The notes under the pieces were generated by a model. The model was not told where the DNA came from, did not search any database, and saw nothing but the letters and a program-made list of their open reading frames with translations. DNA of 59,958 nucleotides, taken from NCBI RefSeq assembly GCF_015207705.1, contig NZ_JADEWI010000044.1, positions 1-59,958 on the forward strand, read 5' to 3'. Positions 33,855-43,260 of this stretch are shown here, piece by piece; the stretch's first letter is position 1; every line of letters begins with the position of its first letter. A program made the translations under genes and the position numbers. The DNA comes from Nostoc sp. LEGE 06077 (GTDB lineage Bacteria > Cyanobacteriota > Cyanobacteriia > Cyanobacteriales > Nostocaceae).

Positions 33855-35342
33855 TTACTTTTGCATAGATTTAAACTGTCGCTTCACAAAAAAACTACTA
33901 GTAGCCAGCAAAATCAACCCAGCAGTTGTGGTTGGTTCTGGAACTCTTCTTGGCGGTACAAATCCGGCCAATTCTGCTTCGCTGGCTTTTAAAGCATAAA
34001 TATGTGTGGGAATTAAAGACTGTCCTGTAGGACAACCACTATCAATGGGGACTTGAGAGAAGTTAGTCCCATCTGTACAAACATCAAATTGTACATTACT
34101 ACCATTTTGAGTCACGCTGAAGTCGTTATCTGTACCTACTATTAAGGCATAAGAACCATCAGCAAGTTGCGGCCCGATCGCTAAACCTTCAAATTTCTCA
34201 GGAATAGATAGCCCAGCATTTCTCAGAAACTCGGCAATATCAGCAAACAAAGTCTTACTAACAGGTGTAATTCCAGCAGGTAGATTATTTATACCTGCCA
34301 AGCTAATATCAGCTACATTGCTTGCACCAGTCAGGTCAATTTTGTAGATGCGTTTGCTGGCGACTGGAGTTGCACCTGTGGGATCATCTACACCAATACC
34401 GCGATTATCCCGTTCCAGAACTAAAAATTCCTGATCGTTCAAGGCGATGATAGAGCTAATCCCAATATTTCGCCCTTGGGAATTAGCACCAAAAGTATTA
34501 TCAGGGACGCGGGTATTAATATCTGCCAAGCTTTCTAGCTGATAGAGGTATTGAGCAGTACTATTACCAGTGGTTGTGTCAAATTCGACTATCCGGACAT
34601 TACCACTACGCCGCCCATCTGGGGAACCTTCGTTAACTAAAGGGTCTTGCAGCATCGCAAAGAGTTTACTGCCATCTGGGCTGAGAGTTACGCCTTCAAA
34701 GCCGCGATTATCTTGGCGACCAGTGGAAATGGTGGGACGACCATCAACGTAGTTAATTGTGCCATCACTCTGTCGGGAAATTAGATTACTGGGTGTGTTA
34801 AATGCCCGAATAAAGGAACCCGTCGGGCTAAATTCATATACAGACGGGCCGTATTCATCAGAAACGTAGAAATTACCATTCGGCGCGATCGCAAATCCTT
34901 CGGGGTCAAAGCTGCGACCAAGAACGCTGGCATTACCATTGAGGATTCCCGGATTCAAACCATTAAAGTTTTGACCATTTTGGGTGAAGAGAATTGTGTC
35001 TAATAACTGTAAATTGCTAATTGCACCTGTATTTTGGTCAACATCTAAAGATAATTTCTGTACCCGTGTGTTGTAGCTGATCACGCCACCGCCAGGGCCG
35101 CGATCTGCCAAACTGTAATACACATTGTTGTAGCGATCGTAGTAGAGGTCTGAGAAAAAGCCTAGGCGATTAGTATTGGCACTATTAGTACTAGATGAAG
35201 ATAGATCTGTACTATCCGCAGGAATCGTGATGCCATTAACCAAAGAAAGAGCGTGAGCCGTGGTAGCCAATCCCGTAATACTAACTACGGCAGTTACCAG
35301 TGAAAGACTCAATCCAGAAATCCAAGGCTTGAGTGAAATCAT
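33855..35342 (-). CDS. Esterase-like phytase-family protein with PEP-CTERM tail
   Basis: The ATG at 35342 is preferred because GGGAAG precedes it and a signal peptide follows (LKPWISGLSLSLVTAVVSIT...AHA), giving 495 residues. The body is the beta-propeller-like esterase-like-phytase domain, with repeated motifs such as DPEGFAIAPNGNFYVSDEYGP, RGFEGVTLSPDGSKLFAMLQ and PEKFEGLAIGPQL. The tail VPEPTTTAGLILLATSSFFVKRQ is a PEP-CTERM signal. Family members are extracellular and may act on phosphate esters or other esters; the catalytic function is mostly unproven. It is transcribed alone. Confidence 0.85.
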   Translation of the reverse strand: MISLKPWISGLSLSLVTAVVSITGLATTAHALSLVNGITIPADSTDLSSSSTNSANTNRLGFFSDLYYDRYNNVYYSLADRGPGGGVISYNTRVQKLSLDVDQNTGAISNLQLLDTILFTQNGQNFNGLNPGILNGNASVLGRSFDPEGFAIAPNGNFYVSDEYGPSVYEFSPTGSFIRAFNTPSNLISRQSDGTINYVDGRPTISTGRQDNRGFEGVTLSPDGSKLFAMLQDPLVNEGSPDGRRSGNVRIVEFDTTTGNSTAQYLYQLESLADINTRVPDNTFGANSQGRNIGISSIIALNDQEFLVLERDNRGIGVDDPTGATPVASKRIYKIDLTGASNVADISLAGINNLPAGITPVSKTLFADIAEFLRNAGLSIPEKFEGLAIGPQLADGSYALIVGTDNDFSVTQNGSNVQFDVCTDGTNFSQVPIDSGCPTGQSLIPTHIYALKASEAELAGFVPPRRVPEPTTTAGLILLATSSFFVKRQFKSMQK

Positions 35343-35482
35343 GTACACTTCCCAAAAAGACACAGTTTTTTCAGCTTTGGACTTCTAGATTAAAGAAAGA
35401 TTAACGAAAAATTAAGGTAGTTAATATCACATGATTTTTTAATAGAATGTGGTTTTTACGTGGAAACATCTTCATCAAACTT

Positions 35483-36283
35483 TTACAGTTGATTGAGCAT
35501 TTTATGGGTTTGCGGCACGACTCGAACATGAGACACGAATTTTTTCATTAAAGCTTGCCAGATCAACACTTGATCGGGGTTTGGGGCAAGCATAGGTGTT
35601 GGGGTGAATTGTTCAGAGAGAGGCAAAGGTGTGACTGGTTGTAAAAAGACAGGGATATCTGGGCTGATATCTGCTATCAACAAAGCTGTTTGTTTTAATT
35701 CATCAGGATTTGTATTTTGCGAAATTATTATCTTGACAAAAACGTCCAAAGATGGGTTGTTGTGGCATAATTGGAGAAATTTTGTATGAGCTTGCCAATA
35801 AGTCTCGCCGCTGACGCTGGGCAGTTTCCAATCCATACCAACAGAGTCTAGGTAAGGCAGAATCATCGCCAGTTGTTCTGGGCGATGTCCACCAGTCTCT
35901 AAGTATATAGGTAGACCAGTAAGCGATCGCACTTTAGGCAGAAATTCATGCAAAAAAGGGGCATGTAGAAGGGGTTCGCCGCCAGTTACGCTAATGCTAT
36001 CGTGTAGCAACGGTAGATTTTGACGTTTAATCCATTCGAGTAATATGGTTAAGGGGACGGGATTAGAGTGAATTTCAAAGTCTCTTAATCCAGGTGATCG
36101 TTCTACCTTACAGGTAGTGGGTGCATTCCATGTGTGGGAGCTATCGCAAAAATGACAGCGCAAGTCACACAAAGCAAAGCGAATAAAAATTTGACGTGTC
36201 CCGACATTCAATCCTTCCCCTTGAATAGCAGAAAAGACCTCAATCAGGCGTGCGGTAGGTTCAACTGTAGTGTTAGCAGTCAT
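35483..36283 (-). CDS. queE: 7-carboxy-7-deazaguanine synthase QueE
   Basis: The 266-residue radical SAM protein has the cluster motif C39-x3-C43-x2-C46 in LCDLRCHFCDSSHTWN, preceded by the QueE-typical FSAIQGEGLNVGTRQIFIRF, and SVTGGEPLLH for SAM binding. It converts 6-carboxytetrahydropterin to 7-carboxy-7-deazaguanine, the ring-contraction step of queuosine synthesis. The pathway's last nucleobase step, queF, lies 24 kb to the left. Length is near the upper end for the family, which may reflect an insert between the cluster motif and the GGEP motif. Confidence 0.93.
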   Translation of the reverse strand: MTANTTVEPTARLIEVFSAIQGEGLNVGTRQIFIRFALCDLRCHFCDSSHTWNAPTTCKVERSPGLRDFEIHSNPVPLTILLEWIKRQNLPLLHDSISVTGGEPLLHAPFLHEFLPKVRSLTGLPIYLETGGHRPEQLAMILPYLDSVGMDWKLPSVSGETYWQAHTKFLQLCHNNPSLDVFVKIIISQNTNPDELKQTALLIADISPDIPVFLQPVTPLPLSEQFTPTPMLAPNPDQVLIWQALMKKFVSHVRVVPQTHKMLNQL

Positions 36284-36477
36284 GGGCTAGTGGCAAAGCG
36301 ATCGCACTGTGGCGATCCACAAACAAGTACATTTTTTAGTTCTTGTTCTATTGTGAATCTTCCTTGGCAATCTCGGCTCTCAACCCAGATAACTAACCAT
36401 CAGTCGCTAATCTTTCCTAGTCAAGATGAGGTTGTTAATTTTCTAGGACACAATAATGTTTGGCAGATTATATTTAC

Positions 36478-37527
36478 ATGGCAACGAAAGTGCAGAGCTT
36501 CATGACTAGCCAACCCACAGAGGTAAATTTCCCAGTTACTACCCTAAATGAAACGGCGATAGTGCAGGTACCGGCGCGGTTAAGCGTGTTGGAAGCAGTC
36601 GGCTTTAAGCAAACCTACCAAAACTTAACCCAAGCAAACCCACATCCCAAGAAAATCATTATTGATTTTCAGCAAACTACTTTTATGGATAGTAGTGGTT
36701 TAGGCGCTCTGGTCAGTAATTACAAAACTGCTCAAGAAAAAGGAATTACTTTAACTCTGCGCGATGTTACACCTCAAGTAATGGCGGTGCTAACCCTGAC
36801 AGGATTAGATAAAGTTTTTCTGATGGAGTTTAGTAGTGACCCAGCATTTATTGAGGCTGAGAATGTCATAGAAGCGCCTAAAAATAGTTTTCGTAAACCA
36901 GAGCCACTTCCCACCACTCATCCCTCTATAGCCTCTTGGATGAAACGCTTTATAGATATAGTTGGCTCACTAGTGGGTTTAGTAATTACAGGAATTTTAT
37001 TAATTCCTATTGTGGTTGCTATTACAATTGATGATCCCGGCCCGATTTTATTTAGTCAAACCCGCTGTGGTTGGATGGGGAAGCGGTTTAAAATTTGGAA
37101 ATTTCGCTCTATGTGTGTAGATGCGGAAGCCAAAAAAGCTTTAGTTGAAAATCAAGTGCAGGGTGCATTTTTTAAGAATGATAACGACCCCAGGATTACC
37201 AAAGTAGGGCGATTTTTACGCCGCACTAGTTTAGATGAATTGCCACAATTTTGGAATGTTTTAAAAGGTGATATGAGTTTAGTAGGCACTAGACCACCGA
37301 CACCTGATGAGGTTGAACGTTATGAAGTACCAGAGTGGCAAAGGTTAGATGTGAAACCAGGTATGACTGGAGAATGGCAAGTTAACGGACGGTCTACAGT
37401 CCGCAGCTTTGAAGATGTCATTCGGCTAGATTTGCAATATCAAAAAAATTGGAGTTTGCTGTACGATTTAAAGTTAATTTTTAAAACTGTTGCTATTTTA
37501 TTTAATAGAAAAAGTGGCGCTGTTTAG
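36478..37527 (+). CDS. STAS domain fused to bacterial sugar transferase
   Basis: The start is uncertain (TTG 36460, ATG 36478 or ATG 36502; 36478 is chosen, 349 residues). Residues about 15-120 form a STAS/anti-anti-sigma-like domain with the phosphoacceptor-type serines in FMDSSGLGALV. After a linker come a membrane helix (FIDIVGSLVGLVITGILLIPIVVAI) and the sugar-transferase catalytic region with KFRSMCVDAE, DPRITKVGRFLRRTSLDELPQFWNVLKGDMSLVGTRPP split over two motifs and a final KPGMTGEWQVNGR. Such enzymes move a sugar-1-phosphate onto undecaprenyl phosphate to begin exopolysaccharide synthesis. The STAS part suggests that initiation is controlled by a phosphorylation partner-switch. Confidence 0.88.
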   Translation: MATKVQSFMTSQPTEVNFPVTTLNETAIVQVPARLSVLEAVGFKQTYQNLTQANPHPKKIIIDFQQTTFMDSSGLGALVSNYKTAQEKGITLTLRDVTPQVMAVLTLTGLDKVFLMEFSSDPAFIEAENVIEAPKNSFRKPEPLPTTHPSIASWMKRFIDIVGSLVGLVITGILLIPIVVAITIDDPGPILFSQTRCGWMGKRFKIWKFRSMCVDAEAKKALVENQVQGAFFKNDNDPRITKVGRFLRRTSLDELPQFWNVLKGDMSLVGTRPPTPDEVERYEVPEWQRLDVKPGMTGEWQVNGRSTVRSFEDVIRLDLQYQKNWSLLYDLKLIFKTVAILFNRKSGAV

Positions 37528-37570
37528 AAGAAAAATCATTTTAAATTTGTCAGTAACTTGCTTTGACTCA

Positions 37571-37601
37571 GAGACCCGGCTTCTTCAAGAAGTCGGGTCT
37601 C
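37571..37601 (+). terminator. Terminator after the STAS-sugar transferase gene
   Basis: GAGACCCGGCTTCTT and AGAAGTCGGGTCTC form a long hairpin with a short loop, followed by TTGTTTGT. It lies 44 bases after the stop. Confidence 0.75.
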
Positions 37602-37628
37602 TTGTTTGTCACGAATGATTGCTGAATG

Positions 37629-37880
37629 TTAAACTTTGCCGTTGTGGCGATCGCAGTGATATGGATAAAGCCATTCACACCGGAATATCCCAAGAGTGTG
37701 CTTTTCTAAGAAAGAGCCAGCGTGATACCTGCTTGATATGTTAATTCCAGCTTTTGTTTTAAATTCATATAATTTAGGAAAGGCTGCGGCTAAAATTGCG
37801 ATCGCCACTAAAAAATAAACTACTGTGGTTCGCAGTTGAGCAAATCTGTAAGAATTACTGTTGACTTTTCGACGAAACAT
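37629..37880 (-). CDS. Small conserved membrane protein
   Basis: The 83-residue product has a basic N-terminus (MFRRKVNSNSYRFAQLR), one membrane helix (TTVVYFLVAIAILAAAFPKLY) and a short C-terminal tail with FRCEWLYPYHCDRH, which contains two Cys and two His. The tail looks constrained rather than random, so I regard the gene as real and likely conserved among related cyanobacteria. Function is unknown. It is transcribed towards the sugar transferase gene and separated from it by a terminator. Confidence 0.55.
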   Translation of the reverse strand: MFRRKVNSNSYRFAQLRTTVVYFLVAIAILAAAFPKLYEFKTKAGINISSRYHAGSFLEKHTLGIFRCEWLYPYHCDRHNGKV

Positions 37881-37915
37881 AGGAATTAAAAATTAACAGC
37901 CTATTCTAGGTTAGC

Positions 37916-38161
37916 CTAACTTTGAAAACGTCGTCGAAAACGCTGATCTGTTTTGTCTGATTTTTCTAAGTTGCAGGTCAAGCAAAGTGTATGCAAATTG
38001 CTGATATCGTTTTGACCACCTTGCGCTAAGGGAATAATATGATCAATACTTAGATTCGTTTCTAAACCTGTCTTACCGCAGCTTTGACATTGATATTTAT
38101 CACGTTGAAATACATACTGTCTAACTTCTGGTGGAATGCGAATACGTGGCGTTTTATTCAT
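37916..38161 (-). CDS. HNH endonuclease-domain protein
   Basis: The 81-residue protein is essentially a lone HNH domain: CQSCG, then NLSIDHIIPLAQGGQNDISNLHTLCLTCNLEKSDK, which supplies the catalytic His, the Asn, and a second CxxC for structural zinc. A PPEVRQYVFQRDKYQC lead-in is typical of free-standing HNH proteins of phage, toxin and mobile-intron origin. Its ATG overlaps the stop of the upstream KGK gene by four bases (ATGA), so translation is probably coupled. No substrate is known. Confidence 0.88.
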   Translation of the reverse strand: MNKTPRIRIPPEVRQYVFQRDKYQCQSCGKTGLETNLSIDHIIPLAQGGQNDISNLHTLCLTCNLEKSDKTDQRFRRRFQS

Positions 38162-38547
38162 AAGTTATCTTCGTGAATCAGGCGACGTAAGTCATCAAGA
38201 GGCGATTCTGGTTCAGTAATTTCTGGTTTATCAGGAATAAATTCTAGAGTAACTTTAATTCTTAATTTTCCTGCTTGCCAAGCCTTTGCATTAAGTTTAA
38301 GTATTTCACAGTCTATACCTTCAGTAAACCATTTTTGGTACTGTTTGTAATATCTATTACCGACTAAATATCCATCTGGCTCGATTTGTATACCGTAAGA
38401 ATTTAATGAGTTGTAAATTGTAGTAGCTAAGTCTCCACAAAATACCTTTGTAATACCTTCTTTGATTTGAACAATTTTAAATACCTTATCTTTTACCGAT
38501 AAAGCATCATCTGGATTACAATTTTCTAGATTAAAGTTATCTTCCAT
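38158..38547 (-). CDS. KGK-domain protein, copy 1
   Basis: From the ATG at 38547 the product is 129 residues, beginning MEDNFNLENCNPDDAL in parallel with the neighbouring paralog. The KGK-type core is WQAGKLRIKVTLEFIPDKPE, followed by the conserved end ESPLDDLRRLIHED. KGK proteins are a cyanobacterial family of unknown function, often in tandem. It is translationally coupled to the HNH gene. No signal or membrane segment is present. Confidence 0.75.
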   Translation of the reverse strand: MEDNFNLENCNPDDALSVKDKVFKIVQIKEGITKVFCGDLATTIYNSLNSYGIQIEPDGYLVGNRYYKQYQKWFTEGIDCEILKLNAKAWQAGKLRIKVTLEFIPDKPEITEPESPLDDLRRLIHEDNL

Positions 38548-38675
38548 ATTATTATCTATTTTTTTAATCAATAATAGACATTACTTATTACTAGCCCAAA
38601 TTTTTAGATACTTAGAGGAGATAGTGAAAGCGAAACCCAATAAATACAAAGTTTTGCGGTATTGGATTTCATTAC

Positions 38676-39053
38676 TCAACTTCCCTCATTAATCATCCGA
38701 CGTAAATCTTCAAGTGGTGATTCAGATTCAGTAATATCTAAATCCTGGGTATGAGTTATTTCTATATCATCTTCAATATAAAATTCAATGCTGAGGTTAA
38801 ACTTAACTTTTCCCTTCTTCCAACGTTGAGAACCTAGAGTTAATATTTGGCAGTCTATACCTTGTTGTGAGAAAAGATCATCTGATGGGAGTTGAATTCT
38901 TTGATTATTTAATTCTTGTTGCAATCTATATGATAAAGAAGATTTAGATGATTGGCTTAATCCAAATTTAATTTTGCTGACTTTATAAGTGTTATCTCCA
39001 AATTCTACAACGTCATCTTCATTACATTTTATAGGCTTAAATGTATCTTCCAT
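38676..39053 (-). CDS. KGK-domain protein, copy 2
   Basis: The protein (125 residues from the ATG at 39053) starts MEDTFKPIKCNEDDVVEFGD and contains the KGK core WKKGKVKFNLSIEFYIEDD and the end ESPLEDLRRMINEG. It is clearly paralogous to the downstream gene: same length, N-terminal MED, CN-x-DD motif and C-terminal motif. It differs through most of the middle, so the duplication is old. It lies about 130 bases upstream of the second KGK gene on the same strand. Confidence 0.75.
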   Translation of the reverse strand: MEDTFKPIKCNEDDVVEFGDNTYKVSKIKFGLSQSSKSSLSYRLQQELNNQRIQLPSDDLFSQQGIDCQILTLGSQRWKKGKVKFNLSIEFYIEDDIEITHTQDLDITESESPLEDLRRMINEGS

Positions 39054-39211
39054 TTCAACATCCATTCTGAAAACTAATAGTCACTTCTTTAGATTAAGAT
39101 ACCCAAATTCTCAAAGAATCCGGGTATCTTAATATTCACAAATAAATTAGAAATACCATATCTAATGGTTCCCGCTATTCTTTATCTGCATCCATCGGCA
39201 GTTAATCAAGC

Positions 39212-41671
39212 CTACATTTGTGCCACACCATCTAACAAACCATCAGAAACAACCACACCATTACTAGCCGCAATCTGTTCCACAACATCTAATTCACCAA
39301 GATTAATCACTGGCAGTAAATAATCATATAATTGCATTGCCTGCAAACAACTATTAATACCAGATACCGCTGCATTATAACTTTCAATTTTTTGTTCTAC
39401 AGCACTTAGCAAGCGGCGATTATGCAAAATTTTTTCTTCAGCTTCGTGTTGCAAAGTTTGCTCTAAATAAACACGCGCCTGGGGATATTGTTGTAAAATT
39501 TCATCAGCTTGTTGTTCCGCCATTGGTAACAACTGCACTTTCAGGATTTGATTGATAGTTTGACGGAAAGATTTACGAATTGTGTGGGAAACTTTTGGTT
39601 CAAAATCTAACTTTAATAATTGCCTAATTGCTGGTTCGGCTTCTATCATACTTTCACTGTCATAACTTTGGGAAGTTTGCTGCAAAGTTTGACGAAACTG
39701 ATAAATTGAAAAAGTACCTTCATCATAAAATCTGGGACTTTCTCGAACGAAGCGATCGCATTCTACACTCGCTGCACTTACTAAAGCTAATGATACCTGT
39801 TTCTCAATAGCTTTTATCTGTTGTTCAATCCCACCATCATTACCCAACAGGCGATATAACTGGCGATAATATTCTGTTTTGCGGATTTTTTCCATCAACT
39901 GTTGGAATAAATTCGCTACCAATTGTTCAGAGGAATTTACTAAAATATCTTCCAATTGATTAGATAAATAATAAAATGCCTCTACTAAAATTGCAATTAA
40001 CGGTGCAGTCGCATTCCGCAGATGGCTGAGAGTCGCACGGCGATAAGCATCAGCTACAGAAAAAGTATCTAGCAGTTCATCTAACCGCCTAATCATGCGT
40101 GATTGCAATTGTCTAAAGTCTGTTTCAAAAGCATCACAAGTTTGATTATTTATTTGGTTGACTTCTTCTATCAAATGCTGATTAAAATCCTTACCAATTT
40201 GCTGGAGTTGTTGATTAAGTCGCTGTAACTCCTGCAACTTCATTGCTTCAATTTCTCGTGGCTGGCTGTCTAAATCTCGATAAGTTAATTGATAAGTTTT
40301 TTTCAACTTAATACAAATATCTTCTAAATCATCAGCAAGATTTTGAAAAAGCATCGGACGCTTTTCTTCAGTGAGATAACGAGTAATTGCAGCCCGAAAT
40401 TCATCAATCCCGCTATCGAGAATTAACTGATTAATTAAAGGCGTTCCTTGCTCAGATAAAATGCGTAGATAGTTTTGATTTGGAGTTTCAAAACCATTGA
40501 GAGAAATCCGAAAGTTGGTATGAGAAAGTTTACCCGAAGTGACACAGTAGTTATTAAATGCGTAGACAAACTGTGGTGTTTCTTCCTTTCCATTCAAGCC
40601 TTGAACACTTGACGCAAATATAGAATCTAAACCAAATCTATTTTGTAAATTAGTTTGCTTTATTTGACTACCGTAAAAACCGAGTAAGCCACTGGTTTTG
40701 TAAACTCTAGTCGTATCACGAAACTGGCCGCTAATTAAATCATCCAATCGTTGCCTTAATTGGGTATTGTACCAAGTTTCATCAATGCGGTTGAAGACAT
40801 AAAAAACGCGATCGCGGATTCCGCCATTTCCCCGCATTGTCTCTAACAGTATCGTTTCTTCTCTTGTCATATCACCAGCGGACGCAGGTTTCAGCACACA
40901 CACCACTGCGGAGGTATCTGGATGTTGAATTTTAGCGTAAGTTAACTGTGCATCCTTCTCTACTGGTGCATCAATACCCGGTGTATCAATAATGACGTTA
41001 CCATCTTCTAAAAGAGGATGGTTACAATAATATTCAATTCGTTTTAAAACTGCACTATTACTTCCACGACGTGCATATCCCGCCGCTTCTTTCAGATTGG
41101 AAAAGTTAAAATTTTCCATTGAATATGTGGCATTATTAACTGTGTGAATATGTTCGCAGTTTGCTTCATATCCTGCTAGTAATAAAATTAATGCTTTGGC
41201 TTGTTTTGCCCGTTCAGATCTACTTTCACCACCTTCTTGCTGAAGAATTGCCTCACAGCCTTGATTGAGCAAATTCCTGACTTCAGTTTGATTTATATTT
41301 GCTGCTGTGACAAATCCTAGTTGTTGACACAAAAAACTGGCTTGTTCCCTAATTTCAGCTTCACTTAAAAATGTTAATATGACTCTTTCTTGATCAATTT
41401 CTGCATACTCAATTTTGCATTCTGTTCCTGTAGCATGTCCCTCGGCGCTGTAAAGTAATTCCCTCTCCAGTAGGGCATTAATTAGCATCGATTTACCTGC
41501 GCTAAATGCACCTGCAAACACAATTTCAAACTTAGGAGAGATTGCCTTGCCTAAAGAGGTTTGTACAGATGTAATATCTTGAGAACGTAGAGTAGGTTCT
41601 TGATGTAAAAGTTGCAATATTAATTCAACTTGCTCTTTTAAATTTGCACACTGAATAGGCAGATTTGTCAT
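39212..41671 (-). CDS. Bacterial dynamin-like GTPase
   Basis: From the ATG at 41671 (AGGTG about 6 bases before) the protein has 819 residues. The GTPase domain has G1 GAFSAGKSMLINALL (GAFSAGKS, 54-61 in this numbering), a G2 Thr in EGHATGTECKIEY, G3 DTPGIDAP and G4 NRID. A long helical region follows, with a hydrophobic patch around ATAPLIAILVEAFYYLSNQ that could be the membrane paddle, as in the Nostoc BDLP. Such proteins remodel or tether membranes after GTP binding; some act in stress or phage response. Transcribed towards two KGK genes and HNH, with about 160 bases between. Confidence 0.88.
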   Translation of the reverse strand: MTNLPIQCANLKEQVELILQLLHQEPTLRSQDITSVQTSLGKAISPKFEIVFAGAFSAGKSMLINALLERELLYSAEGHATGTECKIEYAEIDQERVILTFLSEAEIREQASFLCQQLGFVTAANINQTEVRNLLNQGCEAILQQEGGESRSERAKQAKALILLLAGYEANCEHIHTVNNATYSMENFNFSNLKEAAGYARRGSNSAVLKRIEYYCNHPLLEDGNVIIDTPGIDAPVEKDAQLTYAKIQHPDTSAVVCVLKPASAGDMTREETILLETMRGNGGIRDRVFYVFNRIDETWYNTQLRQRLDDLISGQFRDTTRVYKTSGLLGFYGSQIKQTNLQNRFGLDSIFASSVQGLNGKEETPQFVYAFNNYCVTSGKLSHTNFRISLNGFETPNQNYLRILSEQGTPLINQLILDSGIDEFRAAITRYLTEEKRPMLFQNLADDLEDICIKLKKTYQLTYRDLDSQPREIEAMKLQELQRLNQQLQQIGKDFNQHLIEEVNQINNQTCDAFETDFRQLQSRMIRRLDELLDTFSVADAYRRATLSHLRNATAPLIAILVEAFYYLSNQLEDILVNSSEQLVANLFQQLMEKIRKTEYYRQLYRLLGNDGGIEQQIKAIEKQVSLALVSAASVECDRFVRESPRFYDEGTFSIYQFRQTLQQTSQSYDSESMIEAEPAIRQLLKLDFEPKVSHTIRKSFRQTINQILKVQLLPMAEQQADEILQQYPQARVYLEQTLQHEAEEKILHNRRLLSAVEQKIESYNAAVSGINSCLQAMQLYDYLLPVINLGELDVVEQIAASNGVVVSDGLLDGVAQM

Positions 41672-42172
41672 TTTTAACACCTGAATATTATATATATATT
41701 AATAACGATTAAATCGGCAAAACCTCAGTAAATTTACGTTTAAGTAAACTATTGGATGAACAAAATACCCGACTTGCTTAAATAAATCAGTCAAAAGTGA
41801 GTACGACTCAAATGTATTAATACTTAATTAATTCAATTATTTGGCAAAAATAATTGAATTTGATATTTTCAATCAAAATATGAAGTAGTGTAATAAATTA
41901 TTTTTTTGATAAATATGCGCTATTAATAAAACCTAGCTAAAAATGACAAAAGCACACGGATTTTTATCAAAAAATGTCTATAATTTGCTGTAAAAATAAA
42001 TTTAATTATCGACATTAAAGATAAATAGCTAAGTAATTTTAAATCCTAAAAATAGATTTTATCCTCTTAAAAAATATGTTGGAGTTCTAGCGATCGCCAA
42101 CACCAGTTAACTGTCTGGTTAAATTCTCGTATTATTACTTTACTTAGCTTGAGATTTTGTTTTTAATTAAAA
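41672..42172. other. Intergenic region, AT-rich, no gene seen
   Basis: Five hundred bases, including a TATATATATATTAATAA stretch near 41688. It contains the promoter of the dynamin-like gene and the 3' flank of the tRNA. No open frame or stable fold is supportable. Confidence 0.55.
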
Positions 42173-42245
42173 CGAGCGCGGCAGGGCTCGAACCTGCGAC
42201 CGATTGCTTAGAAGGCAATTGCTCTATCCACTGAGCTACGCGCCC
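42173..42245 (-). tRNA. trnR-UCU: tRNA-Arg (anticodon UCU)
   Basis: The minus-strand 73-nt sequence folds into a cloverleaf. The acceptor stem is GGGCGCG with CGCGCTC, with one G-T pair. The D arm is in GTAGCTCAGTGGATAGAGC, the anticodon loop CTTCTAA gives anticodon TCT, and the T arm is GCAGG TTCGAGC CCTGC with discriminator G. CCA is not encoded. It reads AGA codons. The cloverleaf is complete, with no intron. Confidence 0.95.
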
Positions 42246-42581
42246 AAGCTAAAATTATGGCTCTAAGAAAGAGTCATCCATACAATTATATCGTTATCAC
42301 CCCTAAGAAGCAATCAAAAATTGCAGATTTGCGATGGCAAGGCTAAGATCCTAGTCGAACAAAGTAAATCAGTCATTGATTAGCTATATTGGGTGGCTGA
42401 GGCAGGTTATTTGTATGTTAGTGGAGATATCCTTTGGGTAGCTTACACTAAGGTGACTAAAGAGCGATCGCACAGCTTACCCCAATTACATACTCAGTAA
42501 TCGCACTCTTGGCGATGTTACCGAATCAGATTATAGATCGCATATCCACAAAGCCCCTGTGAGGAGTTATTTGCTAGTGCC
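42246..42581. other. Intergenic region, no gene seen
   Basis: The tRNA promoter and the leader of the following gene must lie here. One GCGATCGC site is at about 42464. No hairpin or short frame is convincing. Confidence 0.5.
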
Positions 42582-43241
42582 ATGTTTATTCTCAAACGGC
42601 AGGATGTTGAAATATCAAGTATTCAGCACCCAAAAAGGGATCAGCAAGTGCCGATCCTCCATTATCAGGGGCAAACCTTTCGGTTGATTAGTTTATTTAA
42701 AGCTAATCAAGAAGAAGAAGCCCGCGCGTTGTGGAGAGATTTGACAGATAATCGCGGCAAAGCTTGTGTCTTACTAGAAGAACCAGATCGTTTTAGCGTC
42801 TGGGGTAAAATCCGTTTAGAGCAGCTAGATAGTGATACTGGTGGTCATGGTAAGACAGACATACTTATTCAAGCCAGTATATTGCTACTGCAAGCTGTTC
42901 ATCTGGATATTGAAGAGTTTTTAGGCGCTAGACAAGCAACATTATTTGAAAAAGATCTGGGGGAAGTTTTCCGACAGCAGAAGTTTCCGGAAACTTCTTC
43001 CCCTGAATCAGTTAAACACTTAGTGACGATAGATCCCTTAGAAGGAACTAAACTTCCGGCTTGGCAAGAAAGTCATGTAACGACATTTTTACAAGAACTA
43101 CACAAGCTAGGAAAAACCTATTTTGGTAATGCCAACTTTGCCAATAAAGTAGCGGATAGGTTACAGGATATGGCAGATGGCGAGCGATCGCTATTTATCT
43201 CTTGGCTCAATCAATCTTCACTGAGTAAATTGTGGCAATAG
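42582..43241 (+). CDS. Conserved cyanobacterial protein, unknown function
   Basis: The 219-residue soluble protein begins MFILKRQDVEISSIQHPKRDQQVPILHYQGQ and is probably what is sometimes named the Npun_F0813 family; that name is from memory and uncertain. It has no membrane segment or catalytic motif that I can identify. An N-terminal beta-rich part is followed by a helical C-terminus (HVTTFLQELHKLGKTYFGN, LQDMADGERSLFISWLNQ). It is followed by a membrane-protein gene on the same strand, with a long inverted repeat in between. Confidence 0.7.
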   Translation: MFILKRQDVEISSIQHPKRDQQVPILHYQGQTFRLISLFKANQEEEARALWRDLTDNRGKACVLLEEPDRFSVWGKIRLEQLDSDTGGHGKTDILIQASILLLQAVHLDIEEFLGARQATLFEKDLGEVFRQQKFPETSSPESVKHLVTIDPLEGTKLPAWQESHVTTFLQELHKLGKTYFGNANFANKVADRLQDMADGERSLFISWLNQSSLSKLWQ

Positions 43242-43260
43242 CTTGAAAAGTATGAATTAT

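Noticed and set aside
36134-36505. Plus-strand frame overlapping the queE start
   Set aside because: It runs antisense through queE codons and joins the next gene out of frame.
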